NCBI RefSeq assembly: GCF_001540865.1
Contig: NC_033632.1
Coordinates: 652,478-716,477, forward strand
Length of the DNA stretch: 64,000 nucleotides
Origin: Ananas comosus
Taxonomy: Eukaryota; Streptophyta; Magnoliopsida; Poales; Bromeliaceae
Reading direction: 5' to 3'
In this document: positions 25,832 to 38,249 of the stretch, piece after piece
Numbering within the stretch: position 1 is the first letter of the stretch
Layout of the letters: each line of letters begins with the position of its first letter
Translations under genes and position numbers: made by a program
The notes under the pieces: model-generated
What the model was told of the DNA's origin: nothing
The model's database searches: none
The model's input: the letters and a program-made list of their open reading frames with translations, nothing else

Positions 25832-26326
25832 GATTGGCGATTCCTAGCGGTGTTTTCTCGAGATCTACGGGCGCTGGTGGATGCCCAAGCGCGCAAATTC
25901 ACACCTTTACCATAGAAAAAAGAACTTTGACCTACTTCAAAGAGATTACACTTGATTTCACGACGATACCATCATACATCGATTCAACACCCTGAATTTC
26001 CCACCAATTCCTCGTACCACCTCGATCCTACTTCAAATCCTAATCCTAGAACGAATCAAAAGTTCAAAACCAATCGAAGAAGAAGAAGAAGAAGGAGAAC
26101 AAGAAGGGGAGAGAAGGGAGATTAACCAAGAGGAAGCACCTAGTAGTAGAGTACCTCTGCTTCGCTCCGCCAACGATGGGGCGAAGAAGAGGCGTTCGAA
26201 GCCCTAGAATTTCCCTTCCTTTCCTCTTTTTTGTGCCTTTTAATTATTTTTTTTAAAAAAAAAAGCGGAGCTGCGAAAATATTGTTCGGCCTAAAACCCA
26301 AGCACATCAATTTTGCACCGGGCTAA

Positions 26327-26332
26327 TGGGCC
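26327..26332 (+). promoter_or_regulatory. Site II-type motif TGGGCC
   Basis: TGGGCC within GGCTAATGGGCCGTGC, a TCP-bound element common in promoters of growth-related and housekeeping genes. A single copy is weak evidence on its own. Confidence 0.4.
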
Positions 26333-26453
26333 GTGCGTAGATGGCAATGGCATATCCGTAATTTTCAGAAACTACGGGATGCATTTCGAAAACACCACCC
26401 TTTCGCCCTCTTTCTCTCGCCCCAAAATATAAACTCGCCGCCAAAAAGCCATG

Positions 26454-26464
26454 TTGGCGCCAAA
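26454..26464 (+). promoter_or_regulatory. Palindromic E2F binding site
   Basis: TTGGCGCCAAA lies 71 bases before the BRCT-gene start codon. It matches the E2F/DP consensus (TTTSSCGC) on both strands. A second partial match, CGCCGCCAAAAA, lies about 15 bases upstream. E2F sites of this type mark S-phase and DNA-repair genes in plants. Confidence 0.7.
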
Positions 26465-26534
26465 CACTCGCACCCTTTCCCGGGAAAAGGTCCAAAAAAA
26501 AAAGAAAGAAAAAAAGTTCGATCCTTTCCCTCTC

Positions 26535-29500
26535 ATGGCGAATTGTGGATACCACTCCCCTCAATTCTCCGAGGTTACTTAGCCCTTTCGCTCTCCTCTT
26601 TTCTCTATGCCCGTTCAATCCAATCGTTTCGTGCGATTGTATACACGAACCAGTTTGCATTTTTTTTATCGGATTTTTCTTCCGTTTTTTGGTGTGTTTT
26701 TGTTTTGCAGAGATGGATACGTAATGGAGAAGTTCGATAATACGTTTCACTAATTAGGAGTTGTTTTTTTTTAGGAGATTTTTGTAATTTTTTGGAAAAA
26801 AAGGAATCATTTTGGAGTGTTTTAGGGTTAGATCATTTTTCTCGTTCTCGTATTTGACTTTTGCTAGATGATCATTAATCTTAAATTGATGTAGGTTGTA
26901 TTTGTTCCCATTCTTTACCCAGGAGTTTAGGTTTTTATTTTAATTAAATTAAATGGTCAAAATTTGGATCCTCAAGCTTTATACACTGAATTCTAGTCTT
27001 TTCTAATGTTTCCTCAACAGGAAAAAAGTATGCCTCGGTAGTAATAATAAAATCTGTTGAGCGAAAGTTGTCATGGATCATGAAATTCATGTTTTCTTAA
27101 GGAGTTAAGGGTTATTACCAATTAGTAATTCCGCAACTTTATTTTTGGAGATACAAATGCTTGATTATCGATATTATATTGTGTTTCAGGACATAGCTTG
27201 GCTCCCACTGTGGCTTCAGCCCCATCAAATTCCTGTTGTTAAAGATTGCGCTAAAGATGACGGGAGCATTTCTTTGCTGTCTTGCAAGGTATGTGTTTAA
27301 ATGCCAATTAATTATCTCATTATCCCTAAGTATTAGCAGCTTCCACTCAAATATGTGATTGTAATTTCACCTTACTTGTGGATATAAGGTAGTATTTGAA
27401 TTGAATCTATATATATAATCTTTCAAAAAAATGTTTTTTTCCCGTAGTTAGGAATATTTCGTCAAGTAGCAAGACCTAATCCTCCAGGCTTACCAAAGCC
27501 AAATTTTCGTTTCTTTTTCTCAAACATTGCACTACGCATATGCTTTTACTTTCCCTGTCCCTTTGTCCTCCTGTTTCAGTGCTTAGGATGTTTGAGTCAT
27601 TGCTTCTCATGTAATTACTACTGGCTCTAATTATCATCTTAATAATCAGAATTTCCCATTTCTTGAAGAAAGTATTAGCGACAAACAGAACAGCCAGTGT
27701 TTCTCAAGGAATGATGCGGGTTATACAGGGTGCCAACTGCACTTATCTGGAGATGACTCCTCATGTAGTGGAAATACTCCATCGGCTAGAAATGTAAGCT
27801 GTTATAAGTATCATACCCTGTTCTGTGAGAGCTGTCTTTGAAGATATTATTATCCAAATTACATCATATACAAAGTGTTTAATGTAAAGAGATCTAAATT
27901 AGTATACTATTCTGCATGTTTTAACTTAGATTTTATCCAAATGTTATCTAAAAAGATGTTACCCTTCTCCATCCTTATCGATTGGATCCTTGTGGAAGAT
28001 ACGTCATATTAGTGTATTTATATTATGTCTTATCTGTACCATATTCATGCCATGCAACATAGTCTTCTAGCTTAAGTTAATAGAATAATTTAAATCTGCA
28101 TCTTCTTTCCTCAAAAAGGAAAAAAAAAGAAAAGAAAAAGAAACCCTCTTTGTTATATGTGAATATATCATTTATAGACGCCACACACTTTTTGGTATAT
28201 TTTTTTTATTTCTTTCTTTTCTTTGTTGTCAGGTGCTACATTTTTCCCTGCATCTTTCTTCAGTTGGTACATCACAGCTATCCTCTGGTCAATTTAATGA
28301 TAAACTTAAGATTACAAACTGTGACACCAACTTTAAAGATGAGATGAAAACAAACTCAAATGAAGGATCACCAAGTAAAGTTATTCCTGAAGCTCAAGCA
28401 GTTCAGAATAACGCCGACTTCAAGAATAAAGAGGAAAGTAAAACAAATTCAGAACCCCTTAGCAAAATTGAAGGAAACAAAGGACCGAGATCTCGTAAAA
28501 AGGTCAATAGCGGAAATCTAAGAAACGTAAATATAGATGATGTGATTGAGCTTTCCATTGCCGCATCTGAAGCTATGGTAATTTCAGAAATAATGTCAAA
28601 TAGCTCTGTGTCCGATCCTTTGCCAGCTTCGGCTGTGCTAGAAGCTGCTCTTCATGTTAAAGAAGCTCGAAAACAGCTCTTCAGTGAAGCTCTTTGTGCC
28701 TCCTCAGATCGTGAGCTCGATGAGTCCGATTTTCTTTTAGATTTGGATGAAAGCACAATGGTCGATGCATTTGATGATGTTGGTTTATGTATTACTCGAG
28801 TTATTCATTCTCCTGAAAATTCAATTCATGGTACTTCAGATTTTAAACAAGAGAAGCCTTCACGGTCCAGTTCTTCATGTGATCAAGGAACGCATGTTTC
28901 AGAAAGCTGTTGCCTAGAGACACATAATGAGAATTTGAAGAATCAAGATGTTGAAAATAATGCAAAGAATTCTCCTACAAATCACGATTTGGCTAGTAAG
29001 CCACTAAAATGTTTACCACCACTGCCTACAAGTTCAGCAGATGAACATATAGCCCTTATACAGAACTCAATCCAAAATGTTGATACATCTGGAACCAAGG
29101 AGGATGTGGAAGAAACTCCAGGTATTGTTAAGGTAAGTGAACCTTTTTTCACCCTCTGAGATTAAATTTGAGACTTTTACATATACCCCTCAAAAATAAA
29201 ATTCTTAGAAAACTCTTAAGCTGCGGAATCATCAAACTCATGGTGCGAAATTGGTTTTTGTATTATAAAAGGTTTTTTCAAAGAGGGGCAATCTTTGTTA
29301 GTTTGACAGTGCATTTCTAAGCAATAAAGTTTTTTAAAGGCATAAAAGAAAACTTTTGCAGAGATATGCATGGAAATAGATGATTTTGTAGCGGGTATAT
29401 AGGTAAAAATATCAGCTGAATTTTATGTACTTTGCAGTCTGTCTTGCTTTAGCCGTTAAGTATCACCACCATCAGTTCTCAGTTCTTGATATTACTTTTT

Positions 29501-32500
29501 TTCTCTTGCTGGAAGGTTGGGGGTGTTGCACTGGAAGAAAATAGGGTTAAAAGGAAGCACATAAAAAAATTATTCAATCAAGAGACTAGCTTCATTTCAG
29601 AATCCATAGATACCACGAGAAAATGCTCTCTGTCAGAGAGTGTTGATGCTGAAAATGAGATAATTGAATCTTCTGGCACGCCATTCATTACAAGGTCCGC
29701 ATGTCCTTATAACACAATTCGAAAAAATAATGATATTGTCTCGCAAGATCACATGAAATCTCCTTTCTTATCTTTGACGGATCCTCTTTGTTCAGTTGTG
29801 CCATGCAGTCTCTCTTGTAATGATGCTCATATTGAAGAGGATGGTAAAGAGCCAGTTATAATTAACACTCTTAGAGATCAAACTTCAGATGGATTTGTAG
29901 AAGACAATGTTCCTTCTAAAACTTTCGCTCAGAGGGAGGATTTTGATTTCCCAAAAATTGTTGCTGAAAATTCAGGTTTGTCAGTTCAAAGAAAATGCAG
30001 TTCACTGAAGAATTACAGTATGATAATGCCAGCTCTGGACAAATTGAAGGATATTGTAATTCCTTTTCCTATTAATGGGAATGCTAATCATTTTAAATAT
30101 GATGATAAAGTAACCATTGGTGAGCCTTCTTCTTTTAAAGAGACAAATGATGATAATATTGATGTTCTCTTTCGGCATCATGAGAGTTTGCCACCTCTTA
30201 TGCTTAATAACAAGAAGCGTCGTGTTAAGGCTTGTAAAACAAAATTCAATGGGGATGGTGCAGATCAAAATTTGATACGACTTACAGAATTAAATAGTGA
30301 TTATGGTGGCAAAGCAACGACTCTGTCAAATGTTCCTCTGGAATCAAGTTTATCTTTACATCCTACTGATAAACAATGTCTTCAAAAGAAGAGAGTTCAA
30401 TTTGTAGAAGCAAAGCATGGCACTAAACGGACAAAGACCAGCAAGGGACTGAAGTCTACAAACAGAGTTTGTTGTAAGTCTTAAATTCTACTACTTCTGT
30501 GTTGTGTTTGTTTAACTCACTTTTGATCACAATACCCATGAAAAAATAGGTTGTGCATTTACATACAAAACTCTCCAAAGTCGTCTATTTGCACATATAA
30601 ACCTGTAAATATCGGAACATTCTTACACAGTCCCTTATCCTAAGTTGGAAAGTCATCATATTAAAGGATGAAGTCTGGTTTCTACGAGTGTCTTTTAAAA
30701 AGTTTTATAATTACAATGATTTATATGTAAGAAATTAAGTTTCCGAAGAGCATATAAGAAAATTGAGATTTGACTGGGACATATCTATAAATAGATTGTC
30801 TTGCTGTGGTATAGGTAAGAATTTATTAATCCGTTTGCTTTCAAATCCCTACTAAAAGTTTTTTATAGGTTCACAGGGTAGAACAAGTAGAAGAATGGAT
30901 TCCAGCTTGGAGTGCAAGTCCCAAAAAGGAGATGGAAAATCCGCCTTTTCGTCAACTTATACAAAAGAGATGATATTTCACGGACTCGAATTTTTATTGA
31001 CTGGATTTTCAAGAAAAAAAGAAAAGGAAATCGAGTCATTAATTAGAAAATTTGGAGGTTATGTTCTTTTGAAGGTACCAACCTGTTCGCCAGATTTGAG
31101 AGAAAACTTGGAATCAGTTGGGTGGAAGCCTTCCATCATATTGTCCCCAAAAAAGGTTTGTTCAGATACTTATGCAGTTTACTAATATTACTAAGGTCAT
31201 CCAACATATTAACTTGTAAAAATTATGAAGCAAAATAGTAACTTCTCATAACTTTAGAAAGAAGACAAAGATTCTTCCCTTAAATTTTTTTTTTTTTTTT
31301 TTTTTTACATAATTGAGCTCCATTTTGCTCTCTTACTAATTTATAACTATAGAGATGAAAGTGAACTGTTAAAATAAATTTGTTATTTGTCTCTCCTGTT
31401 TAGATTCTCCATGGGGGTTTTTAGTTCAATAGTCCTCTTCTAAAATTTTATTTTAAAAATAAACCTGTTAAACTTTTATTTGTAGATATAGTCTTATAAA
31501 AGCGGTAAATGATTCACCGCTTTTAAAAGCGGTGAACCATTCACCGCTTTCTTTCTTTTTCTTCTTTTTTATTATAATTCTACAATGGTAAAAGCGGTGA
31601 ATGGTTCACCGCTTTTATTATTTTTCTACTGCGAAATAGAAATTATGAATGCGGTGAATCATTCACCGCATTTAAAAGTCTATTTTTATAATTATTTTTT
31701 TAAGAAAACTATTTTTATAATTATAAAAATTGATAGGATTAGTTATAAAAAATATTCTTCTCCATGCCTTAAGGATTGTTTGTGGTTAATTCTTGGGTCA
31801 CATTTTATTGCCATAAGCTCGCAAGTCCAACATATCCTGATTAGTAATAATTTTCTGAATTTTCACAGCACTGGAGGTACTTTTCTATCTTATAATTAGC
31901 CTATATCTGTTTCTTATATTCATATAAAAAATTCACGTAAAATATTTTATCTACCTTTTATTCTAAAAATGAATTCAATGTGTGTTTCATATGCTATGGC
32001 AGGTTCCAACAGCTAAATTCTTATACGGCTGTGCAACTAATTCCTGGATGTTAAATTTTCATTGGCTTGTTGATTCACTTAAAGCCGGCTGTTTATTGCC
32101 ACCCGGAAGGTAAGTGAAAGCTATGGCCTGTATTTTTCTTTGGCTTCAAGTAAATGATAGATATGGCCTAATGGAACATTCATGACAGAGGCGTACTGAC
32201 GAAATCTTGCAGTTTAAATCTAGTGTATATATTAGCTCATCATTAACCGGGGATCATTCTTGAGCCTTAATTCTATCTAAACTCTGTTTTCTCACCAACC
32301 TTCCAGGTATCTAAATTTGCCAATTCAACCCTCTGAGAAAAGGTCCTTGAGAGTAGGAGAACCATTTTGCTTCAAATTCCGTGCTTTAATCTTTGATGGA
32401 ATAGGGATCTTGCTATCTGGCAAAGTCAGCTTCTGTTCCAAATTTTCCAATATAATAAAGGTAAGTCCAGCTGGTACCTCTACTGCCGCTCCTGAGTCTC

Positions 32501-33430
32501 GAAAATTTCACTTCAATCATTTTGTGTTTTTGTATTTGATATCTTCCATATCTAAGTTTACCAAAAGATGCCGAATTTTCACCTTGTCTTGTAAAATGAT
32601 GCTGTGACAGCAACCGTCATGAATTCTAATTTTTAGACCATTGAATAGAAGTATGTGCTTATTTGCCCTGGCTGGGACTTGAACTGTTTAAAGAAGCACT
32701 AACAACTTTTGTATATTAGAAATCCCTCAGCAGCTTTTCCCTTTAGCAGGAGTAGAAGCTTTAAATGGAGCTCTTTTTATTAGAGGGCTTAATAATTCAT
32801 TTCAACTTTTACCCTTAGTGGTGTTTCTAACATATTGAGGGGTTTATCTGCAATTTGAAAATAGCAATGTATCCAGCACGGTTTCTGTATAATAGCCTTA
32901 CTATTCTCCTTAGTTACTTGTGGTCTAATATACTTCATATTGCAGCACGGAGGTGGTCAAGTGTTTATATCCCTCGAACAATTACTTCAGAACCTGAAGG
33001 TTGGGAGTTGTACCCTGGGTGTCATTCTTGTTGAGAGCGAGGCGAGTGTTTCACGTCATCTAAGACATTGCGGGCTGGAAAACAATATACAGACTCTGGT
33101 TAGTGGATTTTTTTTTCCTGCACTTTCATGTTTCTGGAAATTAATTGTTCATAGAAAGTTAAAAAAAAAAAATTCTATGAAATGAAGAGGAATTACTAAT
33201 CAAAAACATGGTAGGCATTTTGAAGGCTTATTATAAATCAGCTAATATAACGGTTTTCGGGTTTAGTCAATCTAAAACTTCATCTTCTGCAGCCAGCCAG
33301 TTGGATCATACAAAGTCTCTTCTGTGGCAAACTCATTCCCTTGAAGAAGGATCGCTATGCCTCATTGCACAGAATTAAGATGCCGACATTCCCCGAAGAA
33401 CAAGAATTCGACATGAGTCAAGAGATATAA
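26535..33430 (+). CDS. Tandem-BRCT domain nuclear protein, probable DNA-damage factor
   Basis: Spliced CDS of 992 residues. Exons are 26535-26573, 27190-27288, 27650-27793, 28233-29132, 29516-30473, 30869-31155, 32003-32109, 32307-32460, 32946-33098 and 33293-33430; all GT-AG and in phase. The N-terminus MANCGYHSPQFSEDIAWLPLWLQPHQ is a conserved plant-specific motif. Residues of about 100-700 are hydrophilic and Ser/Asp-rich, with one conserved block, DVIELSIAASEAMVISEI, and DFLLDLDESTMVDAFDD. Two BRCT domains follow: about 748-845 (GLEFLLTGFSRKKEKEIESL, FGGYVL, WMLNFHWLVDSLKAG) and about 866-975 (GIGILLSGKVSFC, GGGQVF, PASWIIQSLFCGKLIP). The Trp residues of BRCT helix 3 are present in both. 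Tandem BRCT pairs bind phosphopeptides. The arrangement resembles 53BP1/Crb2 and Arabidopsis At4g03130, named from memory. The function in repair is inferred. Confidence 0.88.
31498..31673. repeat. Array of four palindromes in BRCT-gene intron 6
   Basis: Four units of about 25 bp at 31498-31522, 31525-31550, 31590-31616 and 31648-31673. Each is of the form GCGGTGAA, two to four variable central bases, TTCACCGC. Three are flanked by AAAA and TTTT; the fourth has AAT and ATT instead. Each unit is its own reverse complement or nearly so. Confidence 0.85.
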
Positions 33431-34764
33431 TTTCTCCTGTAAATAGTGATAGATAACAATACACAAAGGTATGCATCCTACTACTTTTATGTTATCAACT
33501 TTTTTATTTTTGGGAGAAATGTTATCAACTATTCACAAGCTCCCCCTGCAGAGTTGAAGAGATTATTTTCTTTTTGCATCAATTAACCTGATAAGAGCAC
33601 TCACACAAAACAAACAAGGTTTTCAAAGTACACCCACAAGAACTTGCTTTGCAGGGGGTAATTTTGCATATCTGCGGGATAACAAACATGCAAAAAAAAA
33701 AACCAAAGTAATCTCTCTTATTATTCATCTTGTTCAATAGCTTTATAGAGTTTTGGCAAAAATTATTGCATGGAGTTCAAATCACCTTTAAAGATGCATA
33801 TGCTGAAAGTAAATTTCATTGTTCAAACATATTCGGTCCGAAACAACACTACAGAGAGTAGTCAAAGAATATAGCTGTAGCTGATTCAACTCTGCTAGTT
33901 TATCGACTGACAGTTTCTTGTTCAGCTACAAGGTGCCTTCAGAGGAGGAGATCAAAATCGATATTGGAGCAAAGGGCGACAAAGGACATAATAATACATA
34001 GTTTGGCAGAGAATCTTACCCATATCAGAGCTGAATAAAAGAGAAGGATCAATAAATCGCAATTCGGAATTTTCTGACGAATCTGTAAAGTATCTCCCAA
34101 TGCTGGTTCTTATTTATATTTCCTTTGTGACTATCGAACGAGAGGAGAGACTCTTCTCCAGGTGTATCACTACCTAGATGGAAAGAGATTCTTCTCCAGG
34201 TGTATCATTACCTAGATGGAAATATTAATCCATCGAAATTTGATTTTCGACCTGGCCTTTGACAAACAGCGTTTTGCAACTCAAAGCTTTGATGACTTTA
34301 GCTGTGACAAAATTTTGATTATAAATGATGCTCCAGATGCATAAACTTTAACAGAAAACGAAATTCAAATAAATTTTTCATTTGAAGAAAACATTAATGA
34401 ACCGAAATAGTCATCAATTAAATATGCTCAAATAGCATGAAGCTCAAGCCAAATAAATCCCCAGTAGAAAGTTGCCATTGTCCAGTGCATTTCTGTTAAC
34501 CCTGAATAATTAATTACGCAGAACACAAAATTCTAATTCTTCGGATTGTTAAGTTTCACTTCACAGCCCTTTCAACAATGAAATATCTCCAATGTGATCA
34601 TCCAGTTTTTAACTGGGGAAATAAAAAGTATTTCGAAACATTACACTCAAAAGGACTGTCAAAGTCCAACTACATAGTGGAACATGCCCTTCAAATTCAA
34701 ATTGTTGGAAAAACAAAAAGATGGAGCAGTGAAAACAGAATCCGAATAAGAAGTCGGCAACCAA
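33431..34764. other. Convergent 3' region, BRCT gene and chaperonin 10
   Basis: About 1.3 kb between facing stop codons. It holds both 3' UTRs and a small tandem duplication at 34149-34222. No gene is recognised. Confidence 0.7.
34149..34222. repeat. Tandem duplication of about 38 bp
   Basis: Two adjacent units each contain CTTCTCCAGGTGTATCA and TACCTAGATGGAAA, differing at two positions. Confidence 0.85.
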
Positions 34765-36680
34765 TCACTCATGAAGTGTTCCCAGTATGTCTTCATCTCT
34801 GAACAGGTGATACCTGGTGCCAAAACAGATTCAACAAGCCAGCTCAATTAGTCACAAAACTAGGAAAGGTAATAAAACAACAAGCATAGCAATCTTTTGT
34901 TGAAATATATTCGCCCAGTCGATGATAATTCTCCTATTTGGAGTAGGTGCTGAAAAAGTTACAAATCATGTTGAGTATCACACCATATGTGTTCTTTAAA
35001 TGTGGTTTGTACTTATATAATTTGCTACAGCGTTCAGTAGCACAATTTTCCATAACAAGTTCCTGTGGACATCAATTTATTGGAAACATTGCACTATTAT
35101 TTGGCATACTTCTAGTCAACTTTCACTTCGATCCTTAAACATTTATATTGGACAATCAACGCCCCGAACTTATAGAAGTTTTTCACTTCACTTCCGTTTT
35201 TGACAGCTAAACAGCAAACCGAAAATGAAAAAGAAAGAAATATCTGGAGAAATTAAAACTGAAGATAATTAATAATCTTGGACATGACCTACACCTAAGT
35301 AGGAAATCAACAGCAAAATAAAAACATCACAAGTGTATTTCGAATAAAGTAATGGTGACGAGCAGATATTAAAAGAGAGATGGAAAGGAAAGAAGTCAAG
35401 CATACACTTTGTCTCCAAGTTTTACTTCTGTACCCCCATATTCAGGAAGAAGGACTTCATCTCCTTCCTTCACAGAAACAGGGATAAGATTCCCATTCCT
35501 GTCTCGCACGCCAGGGCCTACAGCTATAACTTTTGCAGAATTCAACTGAAAAATAAGATGCAAGACAACAACTTGAGAATGACAAAAAACATACTTGATT
35601 AAGTGAAAGGGGGGGAACACTTCTACATATATATTCATTGGGATTTGGGAGGTCATACAATTCGTGGGGAAAATTGGTTTTTGGATTAGAACAAGTTTTC
35701 TACAGAGGGAACTTATATAAGAACAATGTTAAGCGAAGTTTCACTGGGTCATATATCACAAATCAGATTTTGTACGGATATATTAAAATGAATTAAATTT
35801 AAGAAATGTTTAAATACATATCATAATAGAAAAACACCTAACAATGTCAGTGTCAATTGGCACCATTGTGCTTGAACGACCTACGAAATTTACAAAAAAA
35901 AAAAAAAAAAACTTAAACCTTCAATGAATAACTACTATAAAGTTGCATTATTTTTATTATCAAAGTGTTAACTACAACTGCAAAGAATAAAGGTAGACAC
36001 AGAACAAAGAAATGAAGGAAAATCACTATGATCAAGCCGTTAGAAGGGGGGAAAAAATTAGAGCATGGCCTGACACATGCAAAACAGCCAACAACTTAAG
36101 CTGTTAAAAAGCGATATTTTTGTCATTTATAAATAATTACATGTGGGTTGATTTTGACCACAATCCCAACACATGAGTTTTAGATAAATGCAAGTAAATT
36201 AAACGAGATTAGGAGCTCTCTGATAACATATGCAACACCCCTTTTGCTCTACCATCGTAAGCTGCTAGAGATTGGTGTTTCAATCATTTACAATACTCAA
36301 CAATACGCATACATAACAACAATGTGAATAACAGATGGCAAATTATACATCCAATAGCAACTAATCCATAGATCACAAGGAGCATCAAAACGAGCACCCA
36401 AAGAAGCTAAAAATTTCGAAATAAATGAGAAAATACAAGGATATGCACAACAAATCAGATCGAAAGAGAACGCCTAGCGATTCCGTGCTAAAACTAATCC
36501 ACTCCAAAATCTAAAAAACTATCAGATCACATCAAGCGATCAAACACTACAAATGCTCAAACAGATGTATCATACCTTAGTGGTTTTCTCGGGGAGTAGT
36601 ACACCCGCAGAGGTCTTAGAGGGGGGAACGATCTTCTCCACGAGAATGCGGTTGAGGTAGGGGATCAAGCGCTTCGCCAT
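34765..36680 (-). CDS. CPN10: 10 kDa chaperonin (CPN10 / HSP10), mitochondrial type
   Basis: Spliced CDS of 97 residues. Minus-strand exons are 36576-36680, 35406-35545 and 34765-34813. The protein begins MAKRLIPYLNRILVEKI, then PSKTSAGVLLPEKTTK (mobile loop), KVIAVGPGVRD, VKEGDEVLLPEYGGTEV and ends YHLFRDEDILGTLHE. Length and sequence match plant mitochondrial CPN10 (98 residues in Arabidopsis). Seven copies form the lid of the CPN60 folding chamber in the matrix. As for known orthologues, the targeting signal is in the uncleaved N-terminus. Reading exon 2 straight on gives a premature stop after VYA. The donor GTATGC two bases after the AAA codon plus the exon at 34813 restores the conserved tail. 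The promoter holds a strong heat-shock element and site II motifs. Confidence 0.96.
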
Positions 36681-36789
36681 TACAGGTGCACGAGAGAGAG
36701 AGAAGGAGAGAGAGGCGGAGGCGAGGGTCAAGGAGGGTTAACGAGGGTTTTCGGGAGTTGGGGGTGCGTGTGTGTGTATTGGGGGAGCT

Positions 36790-36812
36790 GAAGCTTCGGG
36801 AAGGTTCCCGAA
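36790..36812 (-). promoter_or_regulatory. Five-unit heat-shock element before chaperonin 10
   Basis: Five perfect alternating units GAA, TTC, GAA, TTC, GAA, each separated by exactly two bases, 110 bases upstream of the CPN10 start. This is an extended match to the heat-shock factor consensus, which needs three units. It fits the known heat induction of HSP10 genes. Confidence 0.85.
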
Positions 36813-36824
36813 TGAATGTGGAAG

Positions 36825-36877
36825 TGGGCCGGGTATTGGGCTTGGACTAAATGTCCATGGGCCTAAATACGGGCCCA
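36825..36877 (-). promoter_or_regulatory. Cluster of four TGGGCY (site II) motifs
   Basis: TGGGCC at 36825-36830, TGGGCT at 36837-36842, TGGGCC at 36858-36863, and its reverse complement at 36872-36877. Site II clusters are common in plant promoters for mitochondrial and ribosomal proteins, so they fit the CPN10 gene. Confidence 0.6.
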
Positions 36878-36990
36878 TATTCAAATAAAATAATTGTTTT
36901 AGGGCGTGGGTGGAACAAAATGCTATGTAGTAATAAATTATTATTATTTAAATAGTGGCATAAATTAAATCAGAACGAATCATTTTAAAG

Positions 36991-37530
36991 GAGTGGGCTG
37001 GTATGCTTCGGGAAGCACGGAGCCCGTGCTTTTAAGTTGTTTTCGATGTTAGGACTTTCGAATCGGCGATCAGCTCCGTTAGAGTTGATCTAAAGTATTT
37101 GAAGTATTTAGAAAATAAATTTTATGATTTTTCGATATTATTTGCTTAGTGATCGAAGGGACTCAAAATTAATAATTTTAATGGCCGTGGTGAGCCGTTT
37201 GCAAGTTTAACGGTGTAGAAATATCCAAATCACATGAAATTTTGATAGAAAATTCTTTATACCATATAAAACAAGATCAATAACTTTGATCTAAATTTTA
37301 AGGTCATATCATCATATTTTGTAAGATTTTTTTAATTTCAGTCGTTGATTTTGAGCCACTTCAATCACTAGGCAAATGATATCGAAAAATTGCAAAATTT
37401 ATTTTCTAGATACTTCAAATACTCTAGATCAAATCTAATGGAGCCGATCGTCGATTCGAAAATCCGAACATCGAAAATAACTTGAAAGCACGGAGCGCTC
37501 CGTGCTTTCAGAAGCATACCAGACGCACAC
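36991..37530. mobile_element. MULE-like MITE with 10-bp target duplication
   Basis: 540 bp element flanked by identical 10-mers CATTTTAAAG (36981-36990 and 37531-37540). The ends are inverted: GGGCTGGTATGCTTC on the left and its counterpart GAAGCATACCAGACGC on the right. Similarity between the arms extends inward for about 200 bases. A terminal hairpin, AGCACGGAGCGCTCCGTGCT, is intact at the right end. There is no coding capacity. A 10-bp duplication and long TIRs fit a non-autonomous Mutator-like element. Relatives lie at 7272, 46612 and 54735. Confidence 0.9.
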
Positions 37531-38222
37531 CATTTTAAAGCTGGAGTCATATCAATATAACATAACATCCAAAATATACATCTAATTTTTGTTATTTTAG
37601 CTTTTTTTAAAAAAAAAAAGTAATCTAAAATTATGTTTGATTTGGTAAGAGTGTTAAAGTAGAGCCTTTTTTGCAAAATAATTTTTTGGTGGAGGATGAT
37701 GCGATTGGTCGGTCCACGGATGACGTGGCGGAGCGAGTCCAAGCAACACTTGCCAGTAGCTTGTTCCTCTCGCGTCCTCCTCGCTGTATTTTTCTTGCCT
37801 ATAAATACGTAATAAAACATCCCCCGAAATTTAATCGACAAAAAAAAAAAAAAAAAAAAATTCCCCCGAACTCGAATACGCCATTGTCGCGAATAGAATA
37901 TCTTCGCGACAACGAAGGAGAGAGAAGAGAGAGCTACGAATCTCTCTGTTTCTCTTTCTCTCTCTCGATTCGGGGGTTTCTTCGATCAGGTAGGAATTTG
38001 ATTTGCTTATTCCATTGCAGGGCTCTTTATGCGAGTTTTTAATCGATCTTATACGTCGATTTAGTTTTGATCTCTTCGTGCTTCTTCTTATCATCTCCTT
38101 CAATTGAGATTTTGATGTTGCAATCATGCTATAAGAAGTTTATGCTGCATTTATTCCTCGCAAACTTGAATTTGGAATTGAAATAGTTATAAGGGGAACT
38201 TTTCTTTTTTTTTGTTTTGCAG

Positions 38223-38249
38223 GAATTCGCGAAGCGCAAAATTGAATAG
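38223..38249 (+). other. Predicted 27-base 5' UTR exon of DGD2
   Basis: Bounded by a TTTTGCAG acceptor with a pyrimidine-rich tract before it and a GTAAGG donor after it. It carries no ATG. This is a splice-signal inference only. Confidence 0.5.

Larger units (their letters stand above)
25832..26534. promoter_or_regulatory. Bidirectional promoter region, TFIIE alpha / BRCT gene
   Basis: The two start codons face away from each other with 703 bases between. The TFIIE alpha side has a possible 5' UTR intron donor on the minus strand (GCAG then GTACTC near 26150). The BRCT side carries a palindromic E2F site (26454-26464) and a TGGGCC site II-type motif (26327-26332). No other gene lies here. 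Confidence 0.7.

Noticed and set aside
31498..31673. CRISPR-like array
   Set aside because: The repeats are palindromic and unevenly spaced, with no conserved unique spacers, in a plant nuclear intron.
35396..35405. Reading chaperonin 10 straight to the stop after VYA
   Set aside because: It would remove the conserved C-terminus. A GTATGC donor and the exon at 34813-34765 restore YHLFRDEDILGTLHE exactly.
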